From contig NC_079971.1 in NCBI RefSeq assembly GCF_029852145.1, positions 13,249,697 through 13,313,696 of the forward strand: a stretch of DNA of 64,000 nt, read 5' to 3'. The stretch is from Microplitis mediator. Lineage: Eukaryota; Arthropoda; Insecta; Hymenoptera; Braconidae. The translations under genes were made by a program, and so were the position numbers. Numbering within the stretch: the first letter of the stretch is position 1; each line of letters begins with the position of its first letter. Below are positions 1 through 12,059 of this stretch, piece after piece. The notes under the pieces were generated by a model. The model was not told the origin of the DNA. It worked only from the letters and a program-made list of their open reading frames with translations, and did not search any database.

Positions 1-214
1 ATACATAACTTCATATATGATTATATACAATCATATATGATCATATATATGAACATATATAATCATATATGATTAGACAAAATCTTTTTTCATCGGGATG
101 TTGGTTAATTTTACTTCTGGCTCTCCAGAACACCACTTCACTAATGTCTCACTAATAACACTTAAGTATAATTAGCATAAATAAAATTATCGAATGTTGT
201 TATTATACGTGGTG

Positions 215-1345
215 ATCAAAAAGTTCTACGTCAATATCTCAGTCATACGACTTAAAATAGACGTGAATAGTTTCGTCATGTTGGTCGATTGCATTTATGT
301 CATTTAAAATCTCCAGTACACTAACATTTCACTAATTAAATTAAATTATAATTAGAATAATCGAAATTATCAAATCATTTTAGTACACGTGGTAATTAAA
401 AAGTTCCTTGTCGCTTTCCCAATCAGACGACTTTGGATCGACTTCAATCGTTCTGTCAAAACGGGATTAATATGTTGGTCAATTTTATTTTTATCTTTTC
501 GGATCTCAATATACTTATGTCTCATTATTACTATCGAATTATAAGTAGCATGGAATTTACTAATAATAATCTAATACTATATTGGCAGTGAAAAATTCTT
601 TGTCGCTTTCCCAGTCGTAAGACTTCGAAACAACTTCACTAGACATCAATAGTTCTGTCAAGACAGGCATGATATGGTGGTCAATTTCATTGATGGCTTT
701 TTGGATCTCAGTACACTTATGTCTTATTATTAATATCGAATTATAATTAGCTAAAAATTTATCAATAACAATCTAATTGTATATATGAAATAATAAATAC
801 CGTGTCGCTTTCACAGTCACACGACTTTGGATCGACTTTGATACTTCTGTCAAGACAAACATGATATGGTGGTCATTTCTGTTTATGGCTTTTTGGATCT
901 CAGTACACTCATGACTCATTATTAATATCGAATTGTAATTAGCATAAAATCTATTAATAATAATTTCATTCTATATGGGCAGTAAAAAATTCCTTGTCGC
1001 TTTCCCAGTCGTACGACTTTGGGTCGACATCAATAGTTCTGTCATGACAGGGATGGTGGGATGGTCCATTTTATCCATGCATTTTGGTAATTCGATTGTA
1101 TTTATTTTTCGCGGATAATGTCAAATTAAAATGACGATGTCATTTATTACGAATAATCTTATTTTATATGGGCAATGAAAAATTTCATGTCGCATTCTGA
1201 GTCGTACGACTTCGGATCGACGTTAATAGTTTAATCTGACTCATAGAATCGAATTTTAATTACTAAAAGTTAAATTATTAATTGTTCCATTACACGTTAT
1301 CATTAAAAATTCTAAGTCGCTTTCTAAGTCGTACGACTTTGGATA
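215..1345. repeat. Diverged tandem array, unit about 190 bp
   Basis: About seven degenerate units. Each carries a recognisable core of the form GTCGCTTTCCCAGTCGTACG followed by ACTT, seen near 228, 410, 602, 804, 994, 1189 and 1316. The spacing is about 180-205 bp except the last, about 127 bp. The core contains the perfect palindrome GTCGTACGAC. Between cores, phrases such as ATGTTGGTCAATTT and TTTTGGATCTCAGTACACTTATG recur in the same order. No coding capacity is evident. It could be a small satellite or the subterminal repeat block of a transposon whose end lies outside the window. Confidence 0.7.
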
Positions 1346-1599
1346 GACGCGGGAAGTTGGAACCACCATATTTTGAATGTATTTTTTATTAGTTTTCAAA
1401 ATTTCTGAAGTTGTTTCAATTCTGTCATCATTAATTTACTCTATTGTTGTATGATATGATACGACTAAGCTATTTTTCTGATTTATATAGTGCGACGTCG
1501 CAGTGACGCGCAGTGCGACGTCGTAGTCGTCCACCAGGGTAGAGCCATTTATCATTAATAATTATACATTATTTTTTTTGCCCTGTACTTGATAAATTC

Positions 1600-1875
1600 C
1601 GTATAAACACCTTATTAAATCAGTAGAATCGCTGTGTAAACTCGGTAGAAATGCTGTATAAATTCAGTAGAAATACCGAATTATTACGGTAACAATGTTA
1701 TATTATAACGGTAGAAATGCGGTATTATTACAGCACAAATGCCGTATTTTTACCGTAAAAATAACGTATTAATACGGTAGTAATGCCGTATAAGCTCCGT
1801 ATAAACGCAGTATAAGCTCTGTAGGAATACCGTAATTAAATTTCACAAACATACCGTATAAATACGGTAAAACTA
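1600..1875. repeat. Palindromic-word array W1 (ACGGTA / GCCGTAT words)
   Basis: This block is made of many degenerate copies of words such as ACGGTAGAAATGCCGTATTA spaced about 18-25 bp. Each word joins ACGGTA to TACCGT-like or CCGTAT-like partners, so the block folds back on itself. No terminal inverted repeat or target duplication was located with confidence. It resembles in design the word arrays at 13624, 15332, 17576 and 53368. Confidence 0.6.
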
Positions 1876-1914
1876 CTTGTTATCGACTACGTTTATGCTC
1901 TTTTAATACAGTGT

Positions 1915-2215
1915 TCAAACCGTATCATAAAAACCGCGAGGGATTTCATTGATAGTCGAATCAATTGTCCCAATTTTAAATTTATTTTGATCTATGTCTT
2001 CCCATTTTTTTCGAAATCGTTCAAATGCTGGTACATTTGGTCCAGAACTTGCAGGCCAGCAAGTTTCAGTGACGGATCGGAGCACTGATTCATATATATG
2101 ATGGCGACAAGAAATTTGTAAAAAATTAATTTTCAGATTTCGCTCTAATTGTAGACATGTGTCTCCTAATTTTCCTTCAACATCACATTTATAGTTAATA
2201 AATTCACCGAAAAAA
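1915..2215 (-). pseudogene. U3 family gene, downstream piece
   Basis: On the minus strand this reads a continuous segment containing a CRHHIYE motif, then a proline/serine-rich turn and FERFRKKWEDIDQ. It lies downstream of the 4453-5469 piece of the same gene; the LTR retrotransposon at 2275-4452 separates them. From memory, the combination of a dipeptide-rich segment, CRHHIYE and a following GPN-V-x-F-xRF stretch occurs in a large family of uncharacterised, multi-copy invertebrate proteins. I cannot name its biochemical function. The listed ORF runs upstream into element sequence, so its apparent methionine start is not a real start. The 3' end may extend past 1915. Confidence 0.55.
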
Positions 2216-2274
2216 ATACAAAAGTAACAAATATATACCTGAGTTAACATTAGCGGTATCAAAGCTATAACGTT

Positions 2275-4452
2275 CACTACTATTTTCCACAACCCACGGC
2301 GGAGTGTGATGTGTGCGAAATAGCCGTTATGGCCCACCGATGGTAAAAACTGAAAATAAAAATAATAATCAAAACAAAAATATCCTTTGGAGATGCCCAC
2401 AATCCCCACTGGACACACAGCTCTTCTCAGGCTGGGTTAGAAAACCGAATTGGGCGCCAGTTCATGTGCCCCCACGAACACAATTTACTCAATAATAAAT
2501 AAATAAATGAAAATGAAAAATGAAAATAATAAAATCAGAGAGCAGTTTCAGATGTAGGAAAAGGATAGCAAGAAAGAGATAGTAAACAGTAAATAAACAA
2601 TATAAATTAAATAAATCCCAGGTTGGTAGCCATTTATCAACCCAATATATTTAAATTTTAATATTATTTCCATCGGGTATTAACAACAATAATAATGCAA
2701 ATAATAATCAGTTACTTCAAAATAAATTTTTAACCACTGGTTAAATAACGCCAACAATAATTATAAAAATGTTCGACTTGACATCACTCGCACGTGATAT
2801 CAAATAAATATAAATAATTATAAATAATAATGTTGTGCACACAAATATAATTTAACCACAAATTATAATTAGATAATACGCAGAAATAATTTAATACTTT
2901 AATCAACCGTAACTATTTACCGCCAATAATAACGATCGCTGATAATAATCATAAATACCTACAGCAAAATAATGAATATTACAAATAGTATGTACGCAAA
3001 TAATAATCAGTGTTCATAAATAATAATCTAATAATTGTAAATAATCAACGCAAAATAATAAGAAGTGATCACAAATAATAATTATACAAATGTAAATATT
3101 TAACAAAAGAATAAGTGATCACTGATACTAATATAAAATATTCAACTCAGAAATAATACAGAATCACTGATGATATATAAATAATTGTAAAATATTTAAC
3201 TCAAATAATAATTAAATAAATGTAGATATATATATATTTACCACAAGTAATAACTAAACACAAATAATATTATCGCATTAAATCGTAAATGTTCACAGAT
3301 AATAAATAAGTAGTGGTAAATATCTACCGCAAACAATAATATATTCCCAATAATATTCAAAACTATGATGAATAATAAATGTAAATATTGTTAATTATTT
3401 ACCGTCAAACCATATGAACAGTCACCAATAATTATTCAATAATAAAATAATAAGCATTAATTTCCAAGTTTTGTATAAATAGTTACCGCTGGGACAAAAC
3501 AAGTACGCACGTATATATATATATGTTGGACTTTACTAGTAAGTATTGCGCTCTCTCTCACTCACACGTGTGAGATATACAAATGGCCACCAACGCAGGA
3601 CAAATTACACGCCAATGTATAAAGCACAAAGGTACTTACAGTCATCATCAATATATAGAACTCGTACAGGCTCCATTGGTTGCAATTTATCAATTTTTAA
3701 TACTTATTGAACAACAACAAAAGATTTTACGGCCCAAATGACCAACAAATACTTTATATTTAATTAACAATTGCCAAATAGCGTTTCAAATTTTTAACAC
3801 AGGCAACAGGCACACACCCTGCTCGAACAAATGCTTATCCACGTCTGACCACGGCAGCACATGTTTCTCACGCCGGCACTTCGGCCGACGCCATTTTATG
3901 ACCTGTCTCACTCTGATCAATGGAAAAATATACCTGTCGCATGTTAATTTCCACAACACACCATCATAATGCATGTCTTGTTTTTCGTGTAATTTGGCCC
4001 ATTCCCGACGTTAACTGACCACCCGCACATTTCAGAGCCAAATATTAATATAATTTACAGATAAATCTAGCATTGATTCATTCATAATAATAGTAAATTT
4101 ATTTATAATAAGTAAATCTACCGATGCCAACTGTTGCGTTGACGTGCATGCGTCAACCAACCAAAGTAATCATAAACATATAAATAAAATGCGCAATTAT
4201 TTATCCCAGCGTCTATAAAATCCATTCATATGTTTATAAAAATCAGTAAATTTTACTGATTCCGACGCAATTTACATCTAAAAATCGAACAAATAATAAA
4301 GACACAGTAATTAAAATAAAATAATGCATAAAATAATAATAATAATAATGATAATAATAATCATGTTGGAGACGTGAGAGCAGCGTGTGCTGCCATCTGT
4401 TGCCCCCTCCCGACCTAATGCGAAGATGCCGCGATATTTAAATATCGTGACA
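2275..4452 (-). mobile_element. LTR retrotransposon remnant: about 2 kb LTR plus leader (minus strand)
   Basis: Reading the minus strand, the LTR starts at 4452 with TGTCACGATATTTAAATATC and ends near 2465. It is followed by a TGGCGCCCAATTCGG primer-binding-site-like stretch and about 180 bp of leader. The same LTR, primer site and leader recur in plus orientation at 31578-33833, which fixes the boundaries. The LTR body contains many AATAATAAT-rich short repeats. Gag and pol are absent, so this is an internally deleted copy. It sits inside the U3 gene, between its codons for CF and the CRHHIYE block. Family (Gypsy or BEL/Pao) is not determined. Confidence 0.75.
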
Positions 4453-5469
4453 AAGCATAAATCTTTAATATATTTAACGATTTCCTATTGATTTAATGTT
4501 TCTATTATGGCTGTAGCTTGATTTTCCGCTGTCCCTGCTGTTAATTTCGGTACGCCCAGTAATTGTTCCAAATTCATTCCAGATACTACGATTGCGATTC
4601 GGTCAACTTTTTTATTACCGCAAATGTCATTCACTAATTTTCCATCCCGATGAAGAATTAAATTTTTACAACTCTCAAGATTTTTTTGTAAATCTCGTGT
4701 AAACTGTTTTCTTGCTTCTAAACGACTTCTGCAGACAGTGCTGTAACTAATATTCACTTCATCAAGATCGAATCCAAAACTTTTAGCTGCTGCTGTAAGA
4801 ATATAAACTGCATTTCTATCGCTAGTGTTTGTTCTATCTAAAGCAGCAACTAATTCGGGTGTCATAAGTTTTATTTTCTTTTCCGGATTCATCTCTAGAA
4901 GTTCATCTGAAAAATTTGAGCCCAGACGTTGTAATTTATTTGAAGTGGTAGAGCCAGAAAGTTTGAATTCACCGTCATCAGTAGAACATGTAGACGAAAA
5001 ATGTTGACTTAATCCTGTAGAGTATATTTAGAGAAGAATTGAGAATAAATTTATCAATTCAAAACAAAAAATAGAAAGTCTCAGTTACTGTTGAGCTCCA
5101 TGTCTTCTTCGGGATCCTCTAAATTTATTTCTTCATTTAACTTAACTGGTAAAGTACTGTGTTGATTTTTTTCATTTTGATTGATCAATAATTCTTGTTG
5201 GCTTCTAGTTAATAACTGGATATCCTTTTTAGGACTGATATCGAATAATTTATCAAGGTGGTTATTAAAATTACTCCTTTTTTTTTTTCAATGGCTGACT
5301 TTTTTTTGCGAGATTTTTGAAGATTTTTCTATTTTTTAAATAAATTTTCGATTCGAGAAGTACTATACTTGGATTGTAGTACAGGCATTTCAATAGAATT
5401 CCATATTTTATTTACTTCCTCAACAACTGCCACAACACTTTGACGAATAGTCTGCCTACAAGACTTATG
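4453..5469 (-). pseudogene. U3 family gene, upstream exons
   Basis: Two minus-strand exons can be read. Exon A (5469 to 5089) follows a poly-pyrimidine acceptor ending in AG. It encodes HKSCRQTIRQSVVAVVEEV and continues to a GTAACT donor. The 74-bp intron ends CTCTACAG, and exon B (5014 onward) continues in the same phase with LSQHFSS, then MNPEKKIKLMTPELVAALDR and the segment GKLVNDICGNKKVDR-VVSG-LLGVPKL. An in-frame stop occurs at 4485, about 11 codons before the LTR insertion at 4452. The listed 135-residue ORF therefore starts at an internal Met; the exon continues upstream. Function unknown: repetitive invertebrate family, possibly transposon-derived. Broken by a stop and by the LTR element. 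Confidence 0.6.
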
Positions 5470-5472
5470 CTA

Positions 5473-5861
5473 AAAAAAAAAAAACACTCAATACTTTTCT
5501 GTTACTCGGTGATTTACGCCCACTAATTTTGCTACATTCAAAACTTACTAGATATATAGAATTTCTGGCTGTCATTGTTTACCGCTCCAACTTAATTAAA
5601 AAAAAAAAGTATTTACGAAATAAAGGACGATTATTGTAAGTGAGTTCTTCAATAGGTATTGGATTAAGGAAAAGTATAGATTCAGAAGATATTCACAATT
5701 TACTCAGAAATTAACTTCAGATTTGAAATCTCAAAGAGTCAACTTCATGTAGTACAGGATGTTCGAATTTTTTTTCGATAGATGGCGTTTAGGTTGACAA
5801 CGATAAGGTTGGTAATATGCATTTGTGTTCTGACTTTGTTACTGAAATGTTGCCATACTGT
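5473..5861. other. AT-rich interval, no feature
   Basis: Sequence upstream of the U3 acceptor. It may contain further U3 introns or exons on the minus strand, but I could not follow a reading frame. No repeat structure stands out. Confidence 0.3.
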
Positions 5862-6014
5862 GCCCTGATTAAAAAAAATGATTGAAAAGTATTTAAAATG
5901 ATTTATTTTTTAATCATTTTAAATACTTTTTAATCCTTCAAATCATTTCTAATCCTGTCTCTTATGGACATTTAACGTGTAAAATCATTTTTAATCATTT
6001 TTTTTAATCAGGGT
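5862..6014. mobile_element. Short MITE W6 (AAATGATT words)
   Basis: The ends are inverted repeats: CCCTGATTAAAAAAAATGATT on the left and its complement ending TTAATCAGGG on the right. The interior is filled with AAATGATT / AATCATTT words, so the whole 150 bp folds into a hairpin. A target duplication could not be fixed. No coding capacity; a non-autonomous DNA element is the best reading. Confidence 0.65.
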
Positions 6015-6773
6015 GACCGCAAAAAATTCAAAATAAGTCTGGACGGTCTAAACTATAAAATTTAAAGTAATTATTGTTTAACAAAAATTAATTGTACAGT
6101 TGTGATCATGTTTCTAACACAATCTTTATATAAATCGATTCGGGTATGAGTGATAAATATTTCACTGGTATAATAAACTTGTTAAAATAGTAATTTTGGT
6201 TGTAGCTGAATTTTATTCAAAGTAAATTTAGTAAAAAAAGTTATCATGAATGTGATACACACAGAAATTGATAATTTTAATGAAAAACTATTTATTGAAC
6301 ATATCAATTGATCATAAAGTAAGGAATTTAAATTGATGATTTTGAAGCCTTTTTGTAATAAATGAAATTTATTACAGAGCCTTTATTTGATAATTTTTCG
6401 TGAGAGTAATAGTTTTCGTAGAACACCGGTTTGAACGTTAATTCTTAAAAAGTCATCAACTTCAAATGCCTATTACTTCTGAACCGTTCATTTTAGAGCT
6501 TTTGAGCTCCTGAGCAATGTTGTAAAGCATAAAATTTCCAACAAAAATGTTTATGACTCAAATTTTTTCCTCAACTTTAAATGAAGTTATAGGATTTCTT
6601 ATAAAAAAAATAAAATTCCCAAGCTATTAGCATGGGAAAATTCGCAGAGCGAGCACCACCTTTTAAAGTTGGAATAAAAAATTGTCCTTCTGACAGGATT
6701 TTTTTTTCAATATGTAGAAACTTTTTTTGCAACCGCCGAAAAAAAAAAAAATATCGATTTTTATTGAAACACC

Positions 6774-6776
<3 letters not shown>
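6015..6776. other. AT-rich interval with poly-A/T tracts
   Basis: Nothing coding is supported. ORFs here run through homopolymers and the adjoining TA repeat. The right end (GAAACACCCTAATATA) resembles the end of the GGGTG foldback family, but no matching left end was found. Confidence 0.3.

Positions 6777-6818
<42 letters not shown>
6777..6818. repeat. (TA)n microsatellite
   Basis: A pure TA run of about 40 bp. The solo-LTR-like unit beginning at 6819 is inserted in it; TA sequence resumes at 8889. Confidence 0.9.
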
Positions 6819-6821
<3 letters not shown>

Positions 6822-8888
6822 CACGAGATATTCCCGGCTGGGAATCCAACCAGCGAGAATTCTCTGTGTAATTAAATTATGGCTTACCTGCAGTACCCGT
6901 TGGACGCCAGGTAATTTTTGGAGAGAATTACCAAACTCGCGACGCGGAAAATTGCTAATGTGGAGGGTTCAGGGAAAACGAGCTTCCTAGACGGCGGGAG
7001 GAGTTGGGTCTGGATATCTTACCGGCTATTACTGTCAAAGCAATTAGTTCAACACCACAGAAGAATTTTTATTGAAAAAAAAAAACAAACGTGACAACAC
7101 TTTACTCAAAGAAATATATACGCAGTCCGCAACAGTATACTTAATACATTGTTTCGCATAATCACCCAAAAAAAATATACATACTAAATCATTCCACGCG
7201 GCACACTGATCATACAACGCGCATTCAAAGGTAATTACTGTCCAGAGAGCCGCTCAACTGATTATTACTTCTTAGAATTAGTCTGTCAAGACGCGAAATT
7301 AATGTTGCACGCAATCAACAACAATAAATCAAAAAGAACGATATGAAATCCGTTATTTGTGACTTATAGCATTTACAAAAAAAAAACTTAACAATTCATA
7401 ACTTGTTGCGCAATTATTATAATAATAATAATAATATAAACTAAAGTTCGCGACTTATTTTATAAAAAAAACTCAATTAAACTTCCTACGAAATAAAACT
7501 AAAAAAAAAAAAAATAAATAACAGAAATAAATAATATAATTTTCTAATTATATGCTATAAAATTATATCAATAATTCCAGGTTTTCACCCACGGTTAGTA
7601 AAACAATTAGTGAGTATCTTAAGTTTTAACTTGCTATAATAAATCCGCTTAACTCGATTACTCGCGATAATAATCAACACAAATCTCGGTAACGTTTTGT
7701 TTTTTTTTTTTTTTTTTTAAACACAATTATACGTCATCCCGCGACAACCGCGTGACACTCGAGGACTCTGGCGTGACAAAAAAAAATAAAATAGAGTTTT
7801 ATTCTAATACCAGAAAAAAAAAAATATCATATAGACACAAAGAAAACTAATAATAACAATCTCCACGGTCACAACCAAAATTACTCTCCACTAATACAAC
7901 TACTGGGAGTATGTCAACCGATGAGCGCAATGCAAACTTCCACTCACCCGATATTCTGGTCGCCACGTGGATGAGATGATATTGTCCAGCCCTCGACGAT
8001 CCTGGATGTGATGATGTCGCGGATCCTTCCGACTCGCGGCAACAACCTGGCCTCAAAACTCTTGCGATGCACACGCGGTTTGGTGACGGAATCACAAATT
8101 TTACTTGCCTACGCGGCACTTGACTAATTATTCAATATTTAGTATTGGTTTCCGCTTTGTTTTTAAAATTGTTTACACTAAATTGCCTTCGCGGCACTCG
8201 AATGATTATTCAATAATTATTTTTTTATTAATAAAGACAGTGCAGGGCAATATGATGCAATTCGCGGCAATAACAAAATCAAACACGTGTTGTTAGCAAC
8301 AGGCTTCCACCAAAGATGGCTGCAACACCTCAGACAACGTGGGTCTCACACGCGACTCCCCACTCCATTGCCCAGTTCAGCCGCTGCCTCAGAGATGGCG
8401 CCAGCGGTACCATAAATTGTTCTATACTGAACCTTCGAGTCCATGGCTCGGGTTGATGGCGCGCGTGCTCTCGCGTTTGAAACTCGAACTGCTAGTGGCT
8501 TACAGGCTGACGGTTGTTGGTTTTGCTGCGAGTTTTCCCTTGCCTTATCCGCGGGTCTTCTTGGACTGATTGCGGCTCGTCTCCCTCGATGATCGTGGTC
8601 CCCTTCCGGTGGGTGAGTTGGAAGTTTGTCCGGCTACTTAATAACTAATTCTTAATAACTAACTTAACTTAACAATAATTAATCTCCACCTACCAGAGTC
8701 TTCGGGGATCGTTGCTGGAAACCTGTTACTAGTCGCGTTTTCTTACCTGAGACTCCCCATCACTCCCGTGTGCCTCGCAGGTCCTAATTAATATCATCAG
8801 TACTCTAATAAAAATACAAAAAAACAATGCCCTGAATTTATGCGAACGCGTGGGATTCGCCGAGGACTGGACAACTCCAGATGTCACA
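6819..8888 (-). mobile_element. Probable solo LTR / truncated LTR element, about 2.07 kb
   Basis: The unit begins TGTCACG and ends GTCACA, flanked on both sides by (AT)n. Read on the minus strand it runs TGTGACATCTGG to a TGGCGTCCAACGGG stretch at about 6910, which looks like a primer-binding site after an LTR, followed by about 90 bp of leader. A related unit lies at 26465-28307 and shares the CGCCAGGTAATTTTT block in the same relative position. No gag or pol was found. It is more GC-rich than its surroundings. Small ORFs inside (for example near 7850-8570) have no recognisable product. Confidence 0.5.
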
Positions 8889-8900
8889 ATATATATATAT

Positions 8901-9156
8901 ATTTAGTGGTTGAGGTGATAATATAAATTATTAAAACCAACTAATTAATTTAAACAAATGTTTTATTTAAATAAACGGAAAAATAACACAGTGATTGTAA
9001 GTATACAGTAAAGTAAAAAGCCTGGATGCGTGTGTACAATCCCACAGCCTATTATTAATTGTCCCCACCAATGTGGTAGAGATGGATAAAAATGAAATAA
9101 TCGATGTTCGACGGAAACTGTCGAATTTTATCGATCGCGTCACCTAGTAGCAACGC

Positions 9157-9160
<4 letters not shown>
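8901..9160 (-). repeat. LTR copy (left) of the CsRn1-like Gypsy
   Basis: About 260 bp. It matches 11749-12006 over its whole length, from the TGTAGCGTTGC start at 9160 to CCTCAACCACTAAAT at the other end. It is preceded on the minus strand by (AT)n and a copy of the 12007-12222 flank rather than by pol. Confidence 0.85.
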
Positions 9161-9231
<71 letters not shown>

Positions 9232-9391
9232 GCAGATTCATTACTTTTTGACGAAAGTGTGCGCGCGTAAGTCTATGATTTGATCGCCGTTTTTTTTTTT
9301 CAAAAGTAGGTTGAAAAGAGAAAAAGATCCTGAAAATTTCAGCCCGAAGTGATCAAATTCAGCCGCTGGGGAACTTTTTGAAATTTGAAAA
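9161..9391. repeat. Duplicated flank: (TA)n plus carrier-repeat fragment
   Basis: A (TA)n run (9161-9228) and about 160 bp beginning GGGCAGATTCATTAC are repeated almost identically at 12007-12222. At 12222 the sequence continues as the carrier repeat. At 9391 it stops abruptly and joins RT codons for YVDDIF. The last about 50 residues of the ORF that covers this stretch are therefore not RT. Confidence 0.8.
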
Positions 9392-10431
9392 ATATCGTCA
9401 ACATAAGGAAAGACGAATTCAAGATCACGAGTGACCTCGTCAATGAATCGTTGAAACGTTTGAGCTGCGTTTTTAAGCCCAAACGTCAGAAATTTGAACT
9501 CGAATAACCCGAACGGTGTGATGATCGCCGTTTTCGGCACGTCCTCCGGGGCGACGGGTATTTGCAAAAATGCCTTTGCAAAATCGACGACTGAAAATGT
9601 ACTTTTACCGTGCAAAAGTGTGGCAAAGTCGTCAAGATAACGTAACGAGTATTTATCGATTAAGGTTCGATCGTTGAGTGGACGGTAATCACCGCAAGGC
9701 CTCCATTCTCCGGACTTCTTCTGCCCTAAGTGAAGTGGTGAAGCCCAGGCGCTGTTGGATGGTCTGCAAATACCTTCCTCGATCATTTTACGGAACTCTG
9801 CTTGTGTGATTTTCAACTTATCTGGAGCCAGACGTCTTGCTTTGCACGAAACTGGCGGGCCAGGTGACGTTCGTATATGATGAACAGTTGAATGTTTTTT
9901 AGTTTGACGCTGAGTAGCGTCAGGTCGTGTAATATCGGAAAATTCTCTTAATAATTCCATATATGCAGAATTGCCATCGACTGCTCTAATATTTGTTTCT
10001 GCCGATGTCGTGTGAGAATTTCCGGGTGTCAATAAACCGGTGATGCCATCACGAAGGCATTTTCGTTTTAGGTCGACTAGTAAGTCATAATGACTTAGGA
10101 AGTCTGCACCTATGATCGGTTTAGTGACGTCAGCGATTATAAAATTCCATGAAAAATCACGGTGAAGTCCAAGGTTCAATGTTATAGATTTTAGACCATA
10201 GGTTTGAATTATCGAGCCGTTTGCAGCATACAATTGATAACCTATTGGTGTACTGATTGATTTCAGCCAGCCACGCGGAAAGACGGACAAATCGGAGCCG
10301 GAATCGACAAGATATTCCGTTCCTGTAGTTCGGTCTCGGATAAACAGGCGGCGAGAAATCGATTGAGAATCATTAGCCGCCTCTACTGATTTTCGTTTGA
10401 GTTTCCCTGCCATTTGCAGCCGGGAATGCAC
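9392..10431 (-). pseudogene. pol: Gypsy pol: aspartic protease and partial reverse transcriptase
   Basis: The protease segment carries the catalytic triplet in LVDSGSDLSVFP and the second conserved IIGADFL block. RT follows with the RPCGDYRPLND, FSVVDFAKAF-QIPV and FGLKNAAQTFQRFID blocks, and ends at the catalytic YVDD. Everything after YVDDIF is lost, so the enzyme lacks thumb, RNase H and integrase. The pol frame overlaps the end of gag in another frame, as expected for ribosomal frameshifting; the methionine at 10431 lies in this overlap and is not a genuine start. The product would have copied the element's RNA into DNA in virus-like particles; this copy cannot. Confidence 0.85.
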
Positions 10432-10433
10432 GA

Positions 10434-11240
10434 TCAGGCATTTTTACCGTGCTTGTAATGGTACCAACAGAAGTCAAACTTCTTCGGTACACGTGATCGT
10501 GATTGACTGCGAGATCTCGATCGACCACGTTTCACTGTCAAGTTTTTTACTCGATTCGTCAATTGCGCAATTTCTCTGCGCAGCGCGGCAATTTCGCCGG
10601 GCTCGGCGGTTGATGGTTGAATCGCTGTAGCAGCGGCAACTTGAGGTTTGAGCGATAGACGCTCAACCATACGATCAGCTGACTCGGCGAGTTTATCAAG
10701 CGTTGAGTCGCTGATTGCTTCAAGACATACTTGAATCTCATTAGGCATGTGCGAAAACTAACGTGCTTTAATAATAGCGTCATCAATGCCGGGAACTAGT
10801 GTACGCAGATGACGTAGATGTTGCGAAGGAGTTCGGTCGCCAAGTCTCTCTCTGTCGAGGAGCTGAGAAATCCGTGCTTCTTCGGATCTCGTGAAGCATT
10901 TTATTGAAGCGGCTTTTAAATCGCTGTACGGCGTGTTTGCTGGAGGATTGATGATGGTTTCTTGTACTTCAGCAGCTATGCGGGTTTCAAGCAGCGGTAT
11001 CACCAGGTCAAATTTGGCGCGTTCTGTTGCTACCTGATATGTTGCAAATTGCGCCTCAACCTGCGTAAACCACAGTTTCGGATTCTCCGTACTAAACTGG
11101 GGTGCTTTGATGTTCACGGCCATATTTAATTTAACTGACGTAAATGACGATGATCCCGATAAATTAGATTTAAACGTGTCTTCGTCAGATGACTCAGATT
11201 TTATTTTCTCGTCGCCGTCGATTTTCGAGTCTGACATCAC
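10434..11240 (-). pseudogene. gag: Gypsy gag (CsRn1-like), two in-frame stops
   Basis: One frame runs from ATG at 11240 through an acidic leader, a helix-rich capsid segment (APQFSTENPKLWFTQVEAQF), an in-frame TAG at 10758 and then MPNEIQVCLEAI. It continues through an SR-rich basic stretch to the nucleocapsid motif that begins CWYHYKHG. The motif is interrupted by TGA at 10434; the two cysteines that complete it are still encoded just after the stop. This C-H-C-C order is distinctive of CsRn1-type elements. Gag would assemble the particle and bind RNA. Confidence 0.8.
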
Positions 11241-11730
11241 CTACTGAAAATGTCTTTAATTGGGTATTGTGCTACCGAAGATTATCGATGACGCACGGCT
11301 CAGGAATGTGCAGCCGGCAAATCGGCCTAATCCTCGATGGTATTTTCGGCAACGGAAAGAAAATTATACGCGACACTGCACGAAAAATTAATTACAATTT
11401 TTTTTATCACAGCTCGCGAAAACTTTTACCACTATTCGATTCGCACTAAAGGTCCCTCGAATCAACACTGATGCGGCATAACGTCCATAAGATGCCCAGC
11501 AATGCACCAGCGGTGATAAAAGAATAAAAAAACTGCACAATGATAACAAAAATCACTGCACTAATTAATTCAAAAATAAATTCACATAAAAATAACTGTG
11601 AGTACAAAATCACGGTCTTGCCGATTAAACGGCAACGCGACAAAATATTCGCGGGAAAACAACACGAGAACTCGCGAAATTTTTGCACACTGTGTAATAC
11701 ACGTGTTCGACGCTTCCCTTAAAAAGAGAT

Positions 11731-11746
11731 CACGTCGGGGTCACCA
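11731..11746 (-). promoter_or_regulatory. Primer-binding site, tRNA-Trp
   Basis: Minus strand TGGTGACCCCGACGTG is complementary to the 3' end of animal tRNA-Trp including CCA. It lies a few bases after the 5' LTR and precedes gag by about 500 bp. Confidence 0.8.
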
Positions 11747-11748
11747 AT

Positions 11749-12002
11749 TTAGTGGTTGAGGTGATAATATAAATTATTAAAACCAACTAATTAATTTAAA
11801 CAAATGTTTTATTTAAATAAACGGAAAAATAACACAGTGATTGTAAGTATACAGTAAAGTAAAAAGCCTGGATGCGTGTGTACAATCCCACAGCCTATTA
11901 TTAATTGTCCCCACCAATGTGGTAGAGATGGATAAAAATGAAATAATCGATGTTCGACGGAAACTGTCGAATTTTATCGATCGCGTCACCTAGTAGCAAC
12001 GC

Positions 12003-12006
<4 letters not shown>
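11749..12006 (-). repeat. 5' LTR of the CsRn1-like Gypsy
   Basis: Begins TGTAGCGTTGC at 12006, next to a (TA)n run into which the element inserted, and ends CACTAAAT before the primer-binding site. Full-length match to 8901-9160. Confidence 0.85.

Positions 12007-12059
<53 letters not shown>

Larger units (their letters stand above)
8901..12006 (-). mobile_element. Truncated Ty3/Gypsy retrotransposon, tRNA-Trp primed (CsRn1-like)
   Basis: The minus-strand order is 5' LTR (12006-11749), primer-binding site TGGTGACCCCGACGTG (11746-11731, complementary to the 3' end of tRNA-Trp), gag (11240-10434), then protease and the first part of reverse transcriptase (10431 to about 9392). The rest of RT, RNase H and integrase are missing. 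RT is fused directly to a second copy of the element's 5' flank plus an LTR (9391-8901). The tRNA-Trp primer and the CHCC-type gag motif both point to the CsRn1 lineage, which is known for these two traits. The two LTR copies look identical by eye apart from nearby microsatellite length. Confidence 0.8.

Noticed and set aside
7847..8569. Possible small genes in the GC-richer part of the 6819-8888 unit
   Set aside because: No conserved domain or start context; composition explains the open frames.
9241..9391. Last 50 residues of the Gypsy RT ORF
   Set aside because: They come from the duplicated flank, which continues as non-coding carrier repeat at 12222.
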